DNA of 43,541 nucleotides from Alphaproteobacteria bacterium (GCA_012103295.1 WLXB01000014.1:1-43541); one strand, 5' to 3'. Shown: positions 32,931 to 40,775, numbered from the stretch's first letter. The notes: generated by a model not told the origin, from the letters alone. Numbers and translations: made by a program.

Positions 32931-33941
32931 TTATGTGCGATCTTCAATGAGTTCGAGGAGTTCTCCAGCAGGGCCAACAATTGTTGCTGACCGGCTGCCA
33001 TAGGTTGTGACGGGCTCAGTGATGGTTTTGGCGTCGATGGCGTCGATGCTATCGACGATCATGCTTGTTATGGCGATACCCGGAGGAAGTTGGCCTTCGC
33101 CATGAGGGCGCGGGCCAGTGTGCTCGCCGTATCCATCGAGCTCCAGAATATTGCCGTGGTCAGACATGCTGACGATGGTCAACGGGCGCTCGCTTCCGAG
33201 CGGCAAGCCTTGCGCTTCATTGATCAAGTCTATGGGAGAGTTGTTGATTGGGCCGCGCGCCATGTCAAAGGTATCGGCGTACCAATCCTGCAGTGCGTTA
33301 ATGTCTGGTCCGGCGACCACCATAATAAAGATACGACCGACGAAGGCGCCGGGCCGTAGCAAAAGAGAGTTGGTGCGGTCGCCGGTTTCCGCTGTCAGAT
33401 ACAGAACGTCTTCGGCGGGGCCTTTAAACTGGGTGGCGCGAATAGACGGGTAATTCTTTAGCCCAGCGGGTTCCCCTAAAAGCGTGAACGGGGAATCGAG
33501 GAGTTTCGTGTAGAGCGCATCCGGGTCATCGACGATGATCTCAATGGCGTTCCAGCCCCAGGTCGTCATTGCTTTATACTCAGGCACCGGATCAATTTCG
33601 ACCGCCCGGATATACACATTCGTACCGCTTTCCGGCTGCATCATGATGAATGGCCGCCCAGCAGACTTAGGGGCGCCCCAAGAGTTGGCGAGTTCTTCTG
33701 CGACTTCACCGCGCTCGACGACAACGTATCCCAGCCAATCTTTGTAAAGTGGTTCGATGGCGTCGAGATCGGGCACGGCGATGGTCGCCATTTTAATACG
33801 TTTTAGTTTTGGAACGGCTTTTGTCACAGCAGACTCCTGGGCGCCGGAAGATGATGAAGAGACAACAACTGCGGCAGTCGCTGCCGCTCCAGCAGACCCA
33901 AGGGCCGCCCGTCTTGAAACACCAGAAGTATCATCCGCCAT
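32931..33941 (-). CDS. Tat-type exported double-VOC protein 5
   Basis: The protein has 336 residues from the ATG at 33941; an upstream in-frame extension to 33986 falls inside the preceding deacetylase gene. The Tat signal is SGVSRRAALGSAGAAATAA, followed by a Ser-rich stretch. Module 1 starts RIKMATIAVPDLDAIEPLY and contains SWGAPKSAGRPFIMMQPESG and TWGWNAIEIIVDD; module 2 starts GRIFIMVVAGPDINALQDWY and ends GPAGELLELIED. It is the first VOC gene in transcription order, four bases after a PuuE-like gene, which ties the VOC array to the hydrolase genes upstream. Confidence 0.86.
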   Translation of the reverse strand: MADDTSGVSRRAALGSAGAAATAAVVVSSSSSGAQESAVTKAVPKLKRIKMATIAVPDLDAIEPLYKDWLGYVVVERGEVAEELANSWGAPKSAGRPFIMMQPESGTNVYIRAVEIDPVPEYKAMTTWGWNAIEIIVDDPDALYTKLLDSPFTLLGEPAGLKNYPSIRATQFKGPAEDVLYLTAETGDRTNSLLLRPGAFVGRIFIMVVAGPDINALQDWYADTFDMARGPINNSPIDLINEAQGLPLGSERPLTIVSMSDHGNILELDGYGEHTGPRPHGEGQLPPGIAITSMIVDSIDAIDAKTITEPVTTYGSRSATIVGPAGELLELIEDRT

Positions 33942-33945
33942 TTTT

Positions 33946-34869
33946 TTACGCCTGTTCTTTAAACGCGCTAAGAATCTCCGCGCCATTTGCTGACCACACG
34001 CCGTCCTGGCTCATGATCCATCCTAAGATTTTATCAAGGTATTTGATCCGGTAGTGCTGGCCCATGATGTAGGGCGTCAGCACGATCGATAGAACACGTC
34101 CGCCATATTGGTCGGTTTCGCTGTTGAGCACCGTGAATGCATCCTCGACTTGTTCACAGAACTCTTCTTCGTTGTGCTTTTTGTCCATGATGATGGTGCG
34201 GTCCCAGACTTCGTCGCCATGGGGCATGGCCCAAATGTTGCCGGCGTCTTCATTCATCTGATAGGGCATGTCGTCGTTGCCCCAGTCGCAGCTGTACTCA
34301 ACGCCGTTGGCGGTCAGGTGTTTTCCGGTGTTCCAGCTTTCTGATTTACCGGGTGACCACCAACCTGTGACCGGCTGGCCTGAGACTTTACGCAGCACGC
34401 CCAAACTCTCTTTGATTAGGGCCTGTTCTTCCGCGTCATCCATACCGCCGTAGTGAACTTTGCCCATATCGACGCCATGGCCGATGATCTCATCGCCGCG
34501 CGCGTTGATCTTGTCGATCAAATACGGGTAGCGTTCAGCGACTTTGGAGTTCACGGCGGCTGTCGCTTTGATGCCGTGTTTGTCTAACACCTCCCAGATA
34601 CGCTGAATGCCAACCCGATTGCCGTAATCCCGCGTCGTGTAGTGGCGCAGGTCAGGGTAGGGGGTGACCATCCCACCTGGGACCTTGAACGGCTTTGACG
34701 GTTGGTCGAGTGGGAAATATTCCAGGGCGTAACTGACCCAGACCGCCATTTTGGCACCGTTTGGCCAACTGATCGGCTTACGCCGATCCAGCATCGAAAA
34801 GTCGTAGAGGTCGTGATCCATGCCCTGACGACGATTGGGATATTCCAAATAGGTTTTATCAAGGGTCAT
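33946..34869 (-). CDS. PuuE-like polysaccharide deacetylase-family protein 1
   Basis: The protein has 307 residues. It belongs to the NodB-like fold, in the subgroup related to PuuE, the metal-independent allantoinase: RDYGNRVGIQRIWEVLDKHG, GDEIIGHGVDMG (catalytic-type His in the HG motif), TGWWSPGKSESWNT and GVEYSCDWGNDDMPYQM. PuuE-type enzymes open cyclic ureides; this member could hydrolyse a cyclic amide or imide. There is no signal peptide, so it is cytoplasmic. It follows its paralogue by three bases and precedes VOC5 by four, so all are on one transcript. The two copies may form a heteromer or act on different substrates. Confidence 0.8.
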   Translation of the reverse strand: MTLDKTYLEYPNRRQGMDHDLYDFSMLDRRKPISWPNGAKMAVWVSYALEYFPLDQPSKPFKVPGGMVTPYPDLRHYTTRDYGNRVGIQRIWEVLDKHGIKATAAVNSKVAERYPYLIDKINARGDEIIGHGVDMGKVHYGGMDDAEEQALIKESLGVLRKVSGQPVTGWWSPGKSESWNTGKHLTANGVEYSCDWGNDDMPYQMNEDAGNIWAMPHGDEVWDRTIIMDKKHNEEEFCEQVEDAFTVLNSETDQYGGRVLSIVLTPYIMGQHYRIKYLDKILGWIMSQDGVWSANGAEILSAFKEQA

Positions 34870-34872
34870 GGC

Positions 34873-35790
34873 TCAGCCCCCCTTTCGTGCGGCAATGTCG
34901 GCGGCGCACGCATCGTAGTAATTTTCGTAATAGTATTCGGCGATCTCACGACCGGTGGCGACCCAGACATCTTCTTTGGCGTGTCCGGTGATGTATTCCA
35001 ACGCGTCTTCGAAACCTTTGATGCGGTGTGGGTGGCCTACAGCATAGGCGTGCAAGGGAATGCACATAACCGTGCCGCAATCCGCACCTTCAACAAGCAG
35101 CTGATCAAATTGATCTTTGATCATCTGACCGTAGCGCCGCGGCGTGCCCAGGTAGGCGTTGTAAACAATGATGTCGTTGATTTCCAAAGAGTAGGGCATG
35201 GAAATCAACCGCCCACTTTTTACGTTGATGGGCTGAGGCATGTCGTCTTGGAATAAATCGCAGCTATAAAGAAAGCCGTACTCGGCCAATAGATCGATGG
35301 TGCGTTCCGTATGGGTGAGCGCTGGGGCCAAGTACCCTGCGAGCTTTTGCCCGGTCGCTTTCATGACGGACTCAAGGCTGTCTTCCAGGATCGCCCGTTC
35401 TTGCGCCTCGTCCATTTCGTAGGAGTAACGCGTGTTGTAGATCCCGTGTGAGAAAAACTCCCAGTCCCGTTCTTTGGCTTCTTCAATAAGCTCGGGATGG
35501 TGGTCAATCAGCCCGATGTTGAGTGAGACGGAGCCGCGGACATTATATTTGTCCATCACATCCATCACGCGGCGATGCCCTGCGCGGTTGCCGTAGTCGC
35601 GGCTCCCTGCCATCAACACATCGGGGCTCGGGCGCGGCCACGCTTTGCGCAGCGGATTAACCGGTGGGTTGAGCTCGTAGAACTCAATATTGGGTGCGAC
35701 CCAAAAGGCAACTTTAGCCCCGTTGGGCCAGGTGATTTTCGGGCGGCCTTCGTAAGGCCAATAGTCGTAGAGTTCGAGATCGGGCTTCAC
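34873..35790 (-). CDS. PuuE-like polysaccharide deacetylase-family protein 2
   Basis: The protein has 305 residues and is paralogous to the next gene downstream. Family blocks are ITWPNGAKVAFWVAPNIEFY, GSRDYGNRAGHRRVMDVMDK, DWEFFSHGIYNTRYSY, GYLAPALTHTERTIDLLAEY and FLYSCDLFQDDMPQ. These are typical of PuuE/allantoinase-like hydrolases rather than chitin deacetylases: there is no canonical D-D and H-x3-H metal motif that I can see. It likely hydrolyses a cyclic or acyclic amide in the cytoplasm. It lies 48 bases after the isochorismatase gene. Confidence 0.8.
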   Translation of the reverse strand: MKPDLELYDYWPYEGRPKITWPNGAKVAFWVAPNIEFYELNPPVNPLRKAWPRPSPDVLMAGSRDYGNRAGHRRVMDVMDKYNVRGSVSLNIGLIDHHPELIEEAKERDWEFFSHGIYNTRYSYEMDEAQERAILEDSLESVMKATGQKLAGYLAPALTHTERTIDLLAEYGFLYSCDLFQDDMPQPINVKSGRLISMPYSLEINDIIVYNAYLGTPRRYGQMIKDQFDQLLVEGADCGTVMCIPLHAYAVGHPHRIKGFEDALEYITGHAKEDVWVATGREIAEYYYENYYDACAADIAARKGG

Positions 35791-35838
35791 GCACCCCTCC
35801 CCATATTAACGAGATGAACGAATAACTTTACTAGCGGT

Positions 35839-36501
35839 TCAGTTTTGACTTTTCAGCCAGGTTTTAACCGCATCGACAGACTCAACGTCGCAATACTTGA
35901 GTAAAAGGTCGGTCAAGTTTGCGAAATGATAGCTCTCATGTTTGTCGGCGACGCACTCTTCAATAACTGTGGTGCGATACCCTCTGGATAGACTGTCCAC
36001 GCCCATCGCGCGTACGCAGCCCGATGTTGAGCCGCCGGTAATCAAAAGCGTGTCGATCTGGTGATAAACCAGAAGCGATTGCAGATTGGTCTCAAAGAAG
36101 GGTGACGGCATCTTCTTGTCCATGATGATGTCGCTGTCTTTGATGTCGAGGCGATCATCAAACTCAGAACGCTCAGAGCCATACTTGATGTTCTGCAAAC
36201 TGTCTGGCGTATCAGTACGGGTGCCCCACACGCCTGCGTCTTCGCCGGTTTCCACATAAGCCACATACGTCCATATCACCGGCCAATCATTCGCCCGAAC
36301 GAGCTCGGCCACTTCGTTGACGTATTGAAGTTGGTTGGGGTCCGTCTCGTAAGCCGTCTTAAACAGGTCTTGCCGCGTATAGGCTTTCTGAATGTCGATG
36401 TTGACCAGCGCAGCTTTTTTGCCGAAGCCGAATTTGGCGCGGGCTGGATTGGCTTTAACGTCTTCGTAGAGCTGACGAGCTGTCTTGTCTGACATCTCCA
36501 T
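35839..36501 (-). CDS. Isochorismatase-family cysteine amidohydrolase
   Basis: The protein has 220 residues. The catalytic triad of this family is present: Asp36 (VNIDIQKAY), Lys130 (DKKMPSPF) and nucleophile Cys162 (GGSTSGCVRA). The segment STSGCVRAMGVDSLSRGYRT followed by ECVADKHESYHFANLTDL resembles N-carbamoylsarcosine amidohydrolase and maleamate amidohydrolase. It would hydrolyse a linear amide or carbamoyl group to an acid, CO2 and/or ammonia in the cytoplasm. The start could also be the ATG two codons downstream. It is separated from the upstream lyase gene by 158 bases, the largest gap in the operon, so a secondary promoter is possible. Confidence 0.86.
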   Translation of the reverse strand: MEMSDKTARQLYEDVKANPARAKFGFGKKAALVNIDIQKAYTRQDLFKTAYETDPNQLQYVNEVAELVRANDWPVIWTYVAYVETGEDAGVWGTRTDTPDSLQNIKYGSERSEFDDRLDIKDSDIIMDKKMPSPFFETNLQSLLVYHQIDTLLITGGSTSGCVRAMGVDSLSRGYRTTVIEECVADKHESYHFANLTDLLLKYCDVESVDAVKTWLKSQN

Positions 36502-36632
36502 GGCGATGCGTCCCCTATACCTTTTATGGCGTGCGTTACTTTGTTTTCACCGCAGGCGCGGCGTGCTTGGGAAGCAGAATAGCGTTGAGTCTCAGGGAAT
36601 CAAACCATCCTGGCATCTTGAATGGGGGCTCT

Positions 36633-36647
36633 GCGAACCCCGTTCGC
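36633..36647. promoter_or_regulatory. Short perfect hairpin in the lyase-amidohydrolase gap
   Basis: GCGAAC and GTTCGC flank a 3-base loop, starting 12 bases after the lyase stop in the 158-base gap. No T-run follows, so it is not a clear terminator. It may be a processing or attenuation hairpin that changes stoichiometry between the two halves of the operon. Confidence 0.3.
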
Positions 36648-36659
36648 GTCGCGAAACCG

Positions 36660-37562
36660 TTACTCAGCGGCTTTTTTGACGTCCGGGTCGTAGCGCTTAC
36701 CACTTTCCAGCAAATCTGCGGTACCGAGGAGGTCGTTGAGGCCATTAAAGTCGAACATTCGGTCCCGTACCTGCTTGGTCGAGCCGTCCTGTTTCAAGGC
36801 CTTAAGGTAGTCCTGGCCCGCCTTGGCGATGATTCGCACCATCGCACCTGGGAAAATAATGAACTTAAAGCCCAGGGCGCCCAAGTCTTCTGCTGAAGAT
36901 AGAGGAGTCTTGCCGCCCTCCACCATGTTGGCCAGCAGAGGCACGCGACCAGCGAAGCGCTCTCCTATGGTTTTTAGCTCGTCCATGGATCGAGGCGCTT
37001 CGATGAAGAGCATGTCAGCGCCGGCTTCCATATAGGCTTCGGCGCGATCAAGCGCGGCATCAAACCCTTCAACTGCGATGGCGTCGGTCCGCCCGACAAT
37101 CACGGTGTTGTCGTCTAGTCGAGCATCCAAAGCGGCTTTGATCTTGCCGGTCATTTCGTCCGTGGAGACCAACGTCTTACCGTCGAGATGTCCGCACCGT
37201 TTCGGCATGGTTTGATCTTCGAGTTGAATGCCTGAGGCACCGGCACGCTCAAACATGCGCACCGTGCGTTGGGTGTTTAGGGCGTTGCCGAAGCCGGTGT
37301 CGGCATCGACGACGAAGGGAATTTCAATGCGGTCGCGAATTTTAGAGACAGTGTCGGCAACCTCGGTGCATGTGGTTAGTCCTATGTCGGAACGGCCAAG
37401 ACGGGAGTAGGCAATACTAGCGCCGCCGATGTAGGCGCACTGAAAGCCTGCTTGCTCCACCAATAATCCGGTGAGGCCGTCATACATTCCTGGCGCGATC
37501 GCCGTCTCTGGTGCGGCGAGGATTTCTCTCAGGCGTTTTGTGTGGCTCCCAGCGGTTGTCAT
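36660..37562 (-). CDS. Isocitrate lyase/PEP mutase-family lyase
   Basis: The protein has 300 residues with a TIM barrel. Key residues are Asp86 and Asp88 in VVDADTGFGNALN (metal), the flexible catalytic loop Lys-Arg-Cys123-Gly-His (MPKRCGHLDGK), GRTDAIAVEG, EAPRSMDEL and NMVEGGKTPLS. The active-site Cys separates carbon-carbon lyases (isocitrate, 2-methylisocitrate, 2,3-dimethylmalate lyase, oxaloacetate hydrolase) from PEP mutases. The NMVEGGKTP block is common in 2,3-dimethylmalate-lyase-type and oxaloacetate-acting members. It overlaps the small hydratase subunit gene by four bases (ATGA), which strongly suggests it cleaves the hydratase product. Confidence 0.88.
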   Translation of the reverse strand: MTTAGSHTKRLREILAAPETAIAPGMYDGLTGLLVEQAGFQCAYIGGASIAYSRLGRSDIGLTTCTEVADTVSKIRDRIEIPFVVDADTGFGNALNTQRTVRMFERAGASGIQLEDQTMPKRCGHLDGKTLVSTDEMTGKIKAALDARLDDNTVIVGRTDAIAVEGFDAALDRAEAYMEAGADMLFIEAPRSMDELKTIGERFAGRVPLLANMVEGGKTPLSSAEDLGALGFKFIIFPGAMVRIIAKAGQDYLKALKQDGSTKQVRDRMFDFNGLNDLLGTADLLESGKRYDPDVKKAAE

Positions 37563-38080
37563 CTTGGCATGGCTCCTGTCTTGAGTTCCCCGGCGTCAAT
37601 TTTCTTTTTCAGATACGGCATCAACCCGCCCATCGAGATCATCTCCATCAAGTGTTCTGGAATGGGAGAGACTGAATAACTTTTGCCAGTGGTTTTGTTT
37701 TCGACTGTGCCCGCAATCGCGTCAACGGTTACCTCGTCTTTGGCATTAATCTCGTCAGCCTCGGGAAAGATCAACGCGGGTACGCCGAAGTTTAGCATGT
37801 TGCGGTAAAAAATACGGGCGTAGGACTTGGCCAAGATCGCACCCACTTTCATATGGGCGAAAGAGAGTGCGGCTTGCTCACGCGCAGATCCTACACCAAA
37901 GGCGCGCCCTGCGACGACGATGTCACCCGGCTGTACATTGGGCGCAAAGTCCGGGTCCACGGCTTCCAAGCAGTGGCGCGCCATCACCTCAACGGATTCT
38001 TTGAAGTAGATGCCCGGTGCCATGACATCAGAATTGATCTCATCGCCGAACACCCAGGCCTTGCCGGTCACCGCGCTCAT
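37559..38080 (-). CDS. Aconitase/isopropylmalate-dehydratase-type small subunit
   Basis: The protein has 173 residues. The swivel domain carries the substrate-binding block GRAFGVGSAREQAALSFAHM and a later NMLNFGVPALIFPE, both typical of LeuD-type small subunits. It pairs with the large subunit encoded just upstream, the two overlapping by four bases, to form a heterodimeric hydro-lyase in the cytoplasm. Whether the substrate is isopropylmalate, citraconate, dimethylmaleate or another unsaturated diacid is not settled by sequence. The lack of leuA/leuB neighbours and the linked lyase argue against leucine synthesis. Confidence 0.87.
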   Translation of the reverse strand: MSAVTGKAWVFGDEINSDVMAPGIYFKESVEVMARHCLEAVDPDFAPNVQPGDIVVAGRAFGVGSAREQAALSFAHMKVGAILAKSYARIFYRNMLNFGVPALIFPEADEINAKDEVTVDAIAGTVENKTTGKSYSVSPIPEHLMEMISMGGLMPYLKKKIDAGELKTGAMPR

Positions 38081-39369
38081 GACAATAACTCCCGGGGATC
38101 AACTATGTGCCCGGCCACAGCTGCCGCCGCCACTGTGTAGGGGGACCCCAGATAGACAAAGGACTCGTTCGATCCCATTCGGCCCTGGAAGTTGCGGTTG
38201 GTCGACGAAATGCAGACTTCGCCATCAGCAATAATACCCGCGCCCAATCCAGCGCACGCCCCACAGCCAGACGGCAAGATCAGGCCGCCGGCCTCCGTGA
38301 TTGTTGCCAGCGTCCCATCAGCAGCGGCCTCGGTCATAATTTTTTTCGACGATGGGGCAACCATCAGTCGTGTGCCGGACTTCACCTGGCGCCCTTTAAG
38401 AACCGACGCGACCATATGCAAGTCAGTCAGTTTGGCGCCAACGCATGCGCCGATGTAGGCCTGATCAACATGAATTTGATCTTTCTCGTAGTCCTCTGCG
38501 GGTGCGGAGTTTGACGGCTTGTGCGGCGCGGCCACTTGCGGCGCGAGCGTGCTGGCGTCAAAGCTGTGTTCTGCGCAGAACGTTGCGTCGTCATCGCTAC
38601 GCCATTCAAGTGCGTCGGCGGCGGGTTCGGTGCCGCCAGCGCGAATGGCTTCAAGGGTAATTTCATCTGGCGCGATCAAGCCGGTCTCTGCGCCAAGCTC
38701 CGCGGCCATGTTGGTTAACACCATGCGTTCCATCATCGACATATCTCGGATGGTCGGGCCGCCGTATTCAACAACCTTGAAGGCATTTTCCATGCCGAGT
38801 TCACGAGCGAGGAACAGCATGACGTCTTTTGCAGCGACGCCGTCTCCAAACGACCCAGACCAATCGACTTTGATGGTCTCGGGAACCACCGACCAAATGT
38901 TGCCGGTGACCACAACGCCACTCATTTCAATAGCGCCGAAGCCGGCCATGTAACAACCGAAGGCACCGCCCATGGTTGAGTGACTGTCGCCGCCGCAACA
39001 GAACATGCCCGGTTGGAGGTGCCCGTTCTCGGCCATCAGGACATGGCAGATGCCTTCCATGTCATAGAAGTGCTTGATGTCGAACTTTTTGACGAAGTCA
39101 CGAGTCAGTTTCAGGATCGCGGCGCTTTGCGGATCGGCGGCAGGAACAAAATGATCGGCGACCACCACGACTTTCTCGTTGTCGTATACACCGACGCCAA
39201 GCTGTTCCAACCGCGGCCAGATCTTACGGGGTCCGCCGGAATCCAGAATCATCGCCAAATCGACATCGCAGGTCACGATCTCACCGGGCGTAACGGATTT
39301 GTTACCTGAAGCCCGCGCCATGATTTTTTGTATCAGTGTCTCGCCCATGCCATCCCTAGGTGTCTTCAT
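38077..39369 (-). CDS. Aconitase/isopropylmalate-dehydratase-type large subunit
   Basis: The protein has 430 residues. Three cysteines position a 4Fe-4S cluster: Cys309 in YIGACVGAKLTD, and Cys369 and Cys372 in LPSGCGACAGLGAG. Substrate blocks CCGGDSHSTMGGAFGCYMAG and SSTNRNFQGRMG are present. It belongs to the LeuC/homoaconitase-like group that includes 2,3-dimethylmalate dehydratase, and adds or removes water across a C=C of a diacid. Start is the ATG at 39369, or the ATG at 39348 seven codons in. It is the first gene of the leftward operon, and its upstream region carries a palindrome. Confidence 0.88.
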   Translation of the reverse strand: MKTPRDGMGETLIQKIMARASGNKSVTPGEIVTCDVDLAMILDSGGPRKIWPRLEQLGVGVYDNEKVVVVADHFVPAADPQSAAILKLTRDFVKKFDIKHFYDMEGICHVLMAENGHLQPGMFCCGGDSHSTMGGAFGCYMAGFGAIEMSGVVVTGNIWSVVPETIKVDWSGSFGDGVAAKDVMLFLARELGMENAFKVVEYGGPTIRDMSMMERMVLTNMAAELGAETGLIAPDEITLEAIRAGGTEPAADALEWRSDDDATFCAEHSFDASTLAPQVAAPHKPSNSAPAEDYEKDQIHVDQAYIGACVGAKLTDLHMVASVLKGRQVKSGTRLMVAPSSKKIMTEAAADGTLATITEAGGLILPSGCGACAGLGAGIIADGEVCISSTNRNFQGRMGSNESFVYLGSPYTVAAAAVAGHIVDPRELLS

Positions 39370-39483
39370 TTCTGCGTTGACTGTAATCCGTCATGCGTGC
39401 CGCACCAACAGGCCCGGCTTGCTGCTCACACTGTATTTCTCAGTGAATTTGCTTGAGATCAAAGGCCAATCGGCCATATTTCG

Positions 39484-39493
39484 TACTATAGTA
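39484..39493. promoter_or_regulatory. Palindrome over divergent promoters
   Basis: TACTATAGTA is a perfect 10-base palindrome in the 164-base gap between the leftward operon and the rightward methyltransferase gene. It overlaps -10-like sequences on both strands (TATACT on the minus strand, TATAGT on the plus strand). This placement suits a repressor operator controlling both directions. No regulator gene is visible in the window. Confidence 0.35.
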
Positions 39494-39533
39494 TAGAGTA
39501 TCACCATCGAGTTTAACCGAAGCCGAGAGAACC

Positions 39534-40775
39534 ATGAGTAGTTCCGTCCCGTTGCCACCGCCCTATGACCGTCTCAAACGGCATTCGTTATTGCCGGTCC
39601 CCAGCCATGACGACGCAGCGCGGATGAATTTTCTCGCCAATATGAATGTTCATGTCGGGGCTGTGCTGTTTCCGGGTGTCTCGGCGTCTTTCGAGGCGAA
39701 GGTAAAACCGGCCTTTGAGAAAGAACATGGCCGTGCGCCCGAGTCTTCGGTTGAAGTGCGTGATGCGATGAAGCCCGACCCCGTTTTTCAGGCTTGGTCT
39801 GCTCTGCGTCGTCATACCCAGGAAGCCCGCCAGCAAGTGGGGCGTGCGTTTGTCTATCGCCAAATAGACGGACTGGTTGAGCGCTCCAAGGCCATGAACG
39901 CGGGCAGCAATCGTCTGCGGCTCGATTCATCCGTCGAGGTGCCGCGCTATGTTTCGGCGGCAGACAATCATGTCATGCCGGGCAGCTATTACACGGAAGT
40001 TGTACCCGACGACATTTCTGCGCCCGCGAACTATGAGTCCGGTCATTTTGTTACCGTGGCCGGTGGCACCGGACCGAAGAGTGATCTAGTCGGCCGTACC
40101 ATGGCGGCTTGGTTGAAAGAGACTCATCCTGACTTTGCGCCCAAGCGCATTGTTGATTTTGGCGCGGGCGGCGGATTCAACACCATACCGTTAGCTCAGG
40201 CCTATCCTGACGCCGAAGTCTGGGCGGTGGATATAGCCGCACCGATGCTCCGCTACGGTCATGCCCGGGCCAAGGAAATGGGCATAGAGAACATCATCTT
40301 TCAACAAGCGGATGCCGAATCCGTTGAGATCGAGCCCGGTAGCGCCGACTTAGTTCTTTCAGCCATGTTCTTCCATGAGACGTCGACCAAGGCGATGAAC
40401 GCGATTCTCAAGCAGGCCCACGCGCTACTGAAGCCCGGTGGTCTGATGCTACACATGGAGCAACCTAACTTTGATCCCGACACCACGCCGTTTGAGAAAT
40501 TCGTTCGTGATTGGGACTGCTGGTACAACGCCGAACCCTTCTGGGCCAAGCTGCACACTATGGATGTGATCGAAGAAATGGTGTCAGCCGGGTTTGATCA
40601 GGCTGACACTTTTGAAACGTCGCAGCCCGTCGATCGCCATGATCCGACCTACCCGGAATGGTGCGGCTCGTTCAGCCGTCATGCCCATGAGGCCAAAATG
40701 CGAGAGGGGGCCGAGAAGCCCAATCCCAAGAAAGCTGGCGGCATGTACATGTTTGGGGCGACCAAACAGGCTTAA
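39534..40775 (+). CDS. SAM-dependent methyltransferase with unassigned N-terminal region
   Basis: The protein has 413 residues. The C-terminal half is a class I methyltransferase: motif I KRIVDFGAGGGFNTIPLAQA near residue 205, then AEVWAVDIAAPML, QQADAESVEIEPGSADLVLS and LKPGGLMLHMEQPN. The N-terminal 170 or so residues (from about PYDRLKRHSLLPVPSHDD) match nothing I recognise and may bind the acceptor. The enzyme would methylate a small metabolite in the cytoplasm. It is divergent from the LeuC-like operon and shares its promoter region, so it may be part of the same regulon. A gap of 127 bases separates it from the next gene. Confidence 0.82.
   Translation: MSSSVPLPPPYDRLKRHSLLPVPSHDDAARMNFLANMNVHVGAVLFPGVSASFEAKVKPAFEKEHGRAPESSVEVRDAMKPDPVFQAWSALRRHTQEARQQVGRAFVYRQIDGLVERSKAMNAGSNRLRLDSSVEVPRYVSAADNHVMPGSYYTEVVPDDISAPANYESGHFVTVAGGTGPKSDLVGRTMAAWLKETHPDFAPKRIVDFGAGGGFNTIPLAQAYPDAEVWAVDIAAPMLRYGHARAKEMGIENIIFQQADAESVEIEPGSADLVLSAMFFHETSTKAMNAILKQAHALLKPGGLMLHMEQPNFDPDTTPFEKFVRDWDCWYNAEPFWAKLHTMDVIEEMVSAGFDQADTFETSQPVDRHDPTYPEWCGSFSRHAHEAKMREGAEKPNPKKAGGMYMFGATKQA

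Noticed and set aside
32915-33001. Upstream extension of the VOC4 gene
   Set aside because: It is another frame of the VOC5 3' end, with no signal peptide and no family match; the ATG at 32914 has a ribosome site.
37559-39369. Assignment as housekeeping leuCD
   Set aside because: No leucine-biosynthesis neighbours are present, the genes are coupled to a Cys-loop lyase, and the operon context is catabolic; the genuine substrate is left open.
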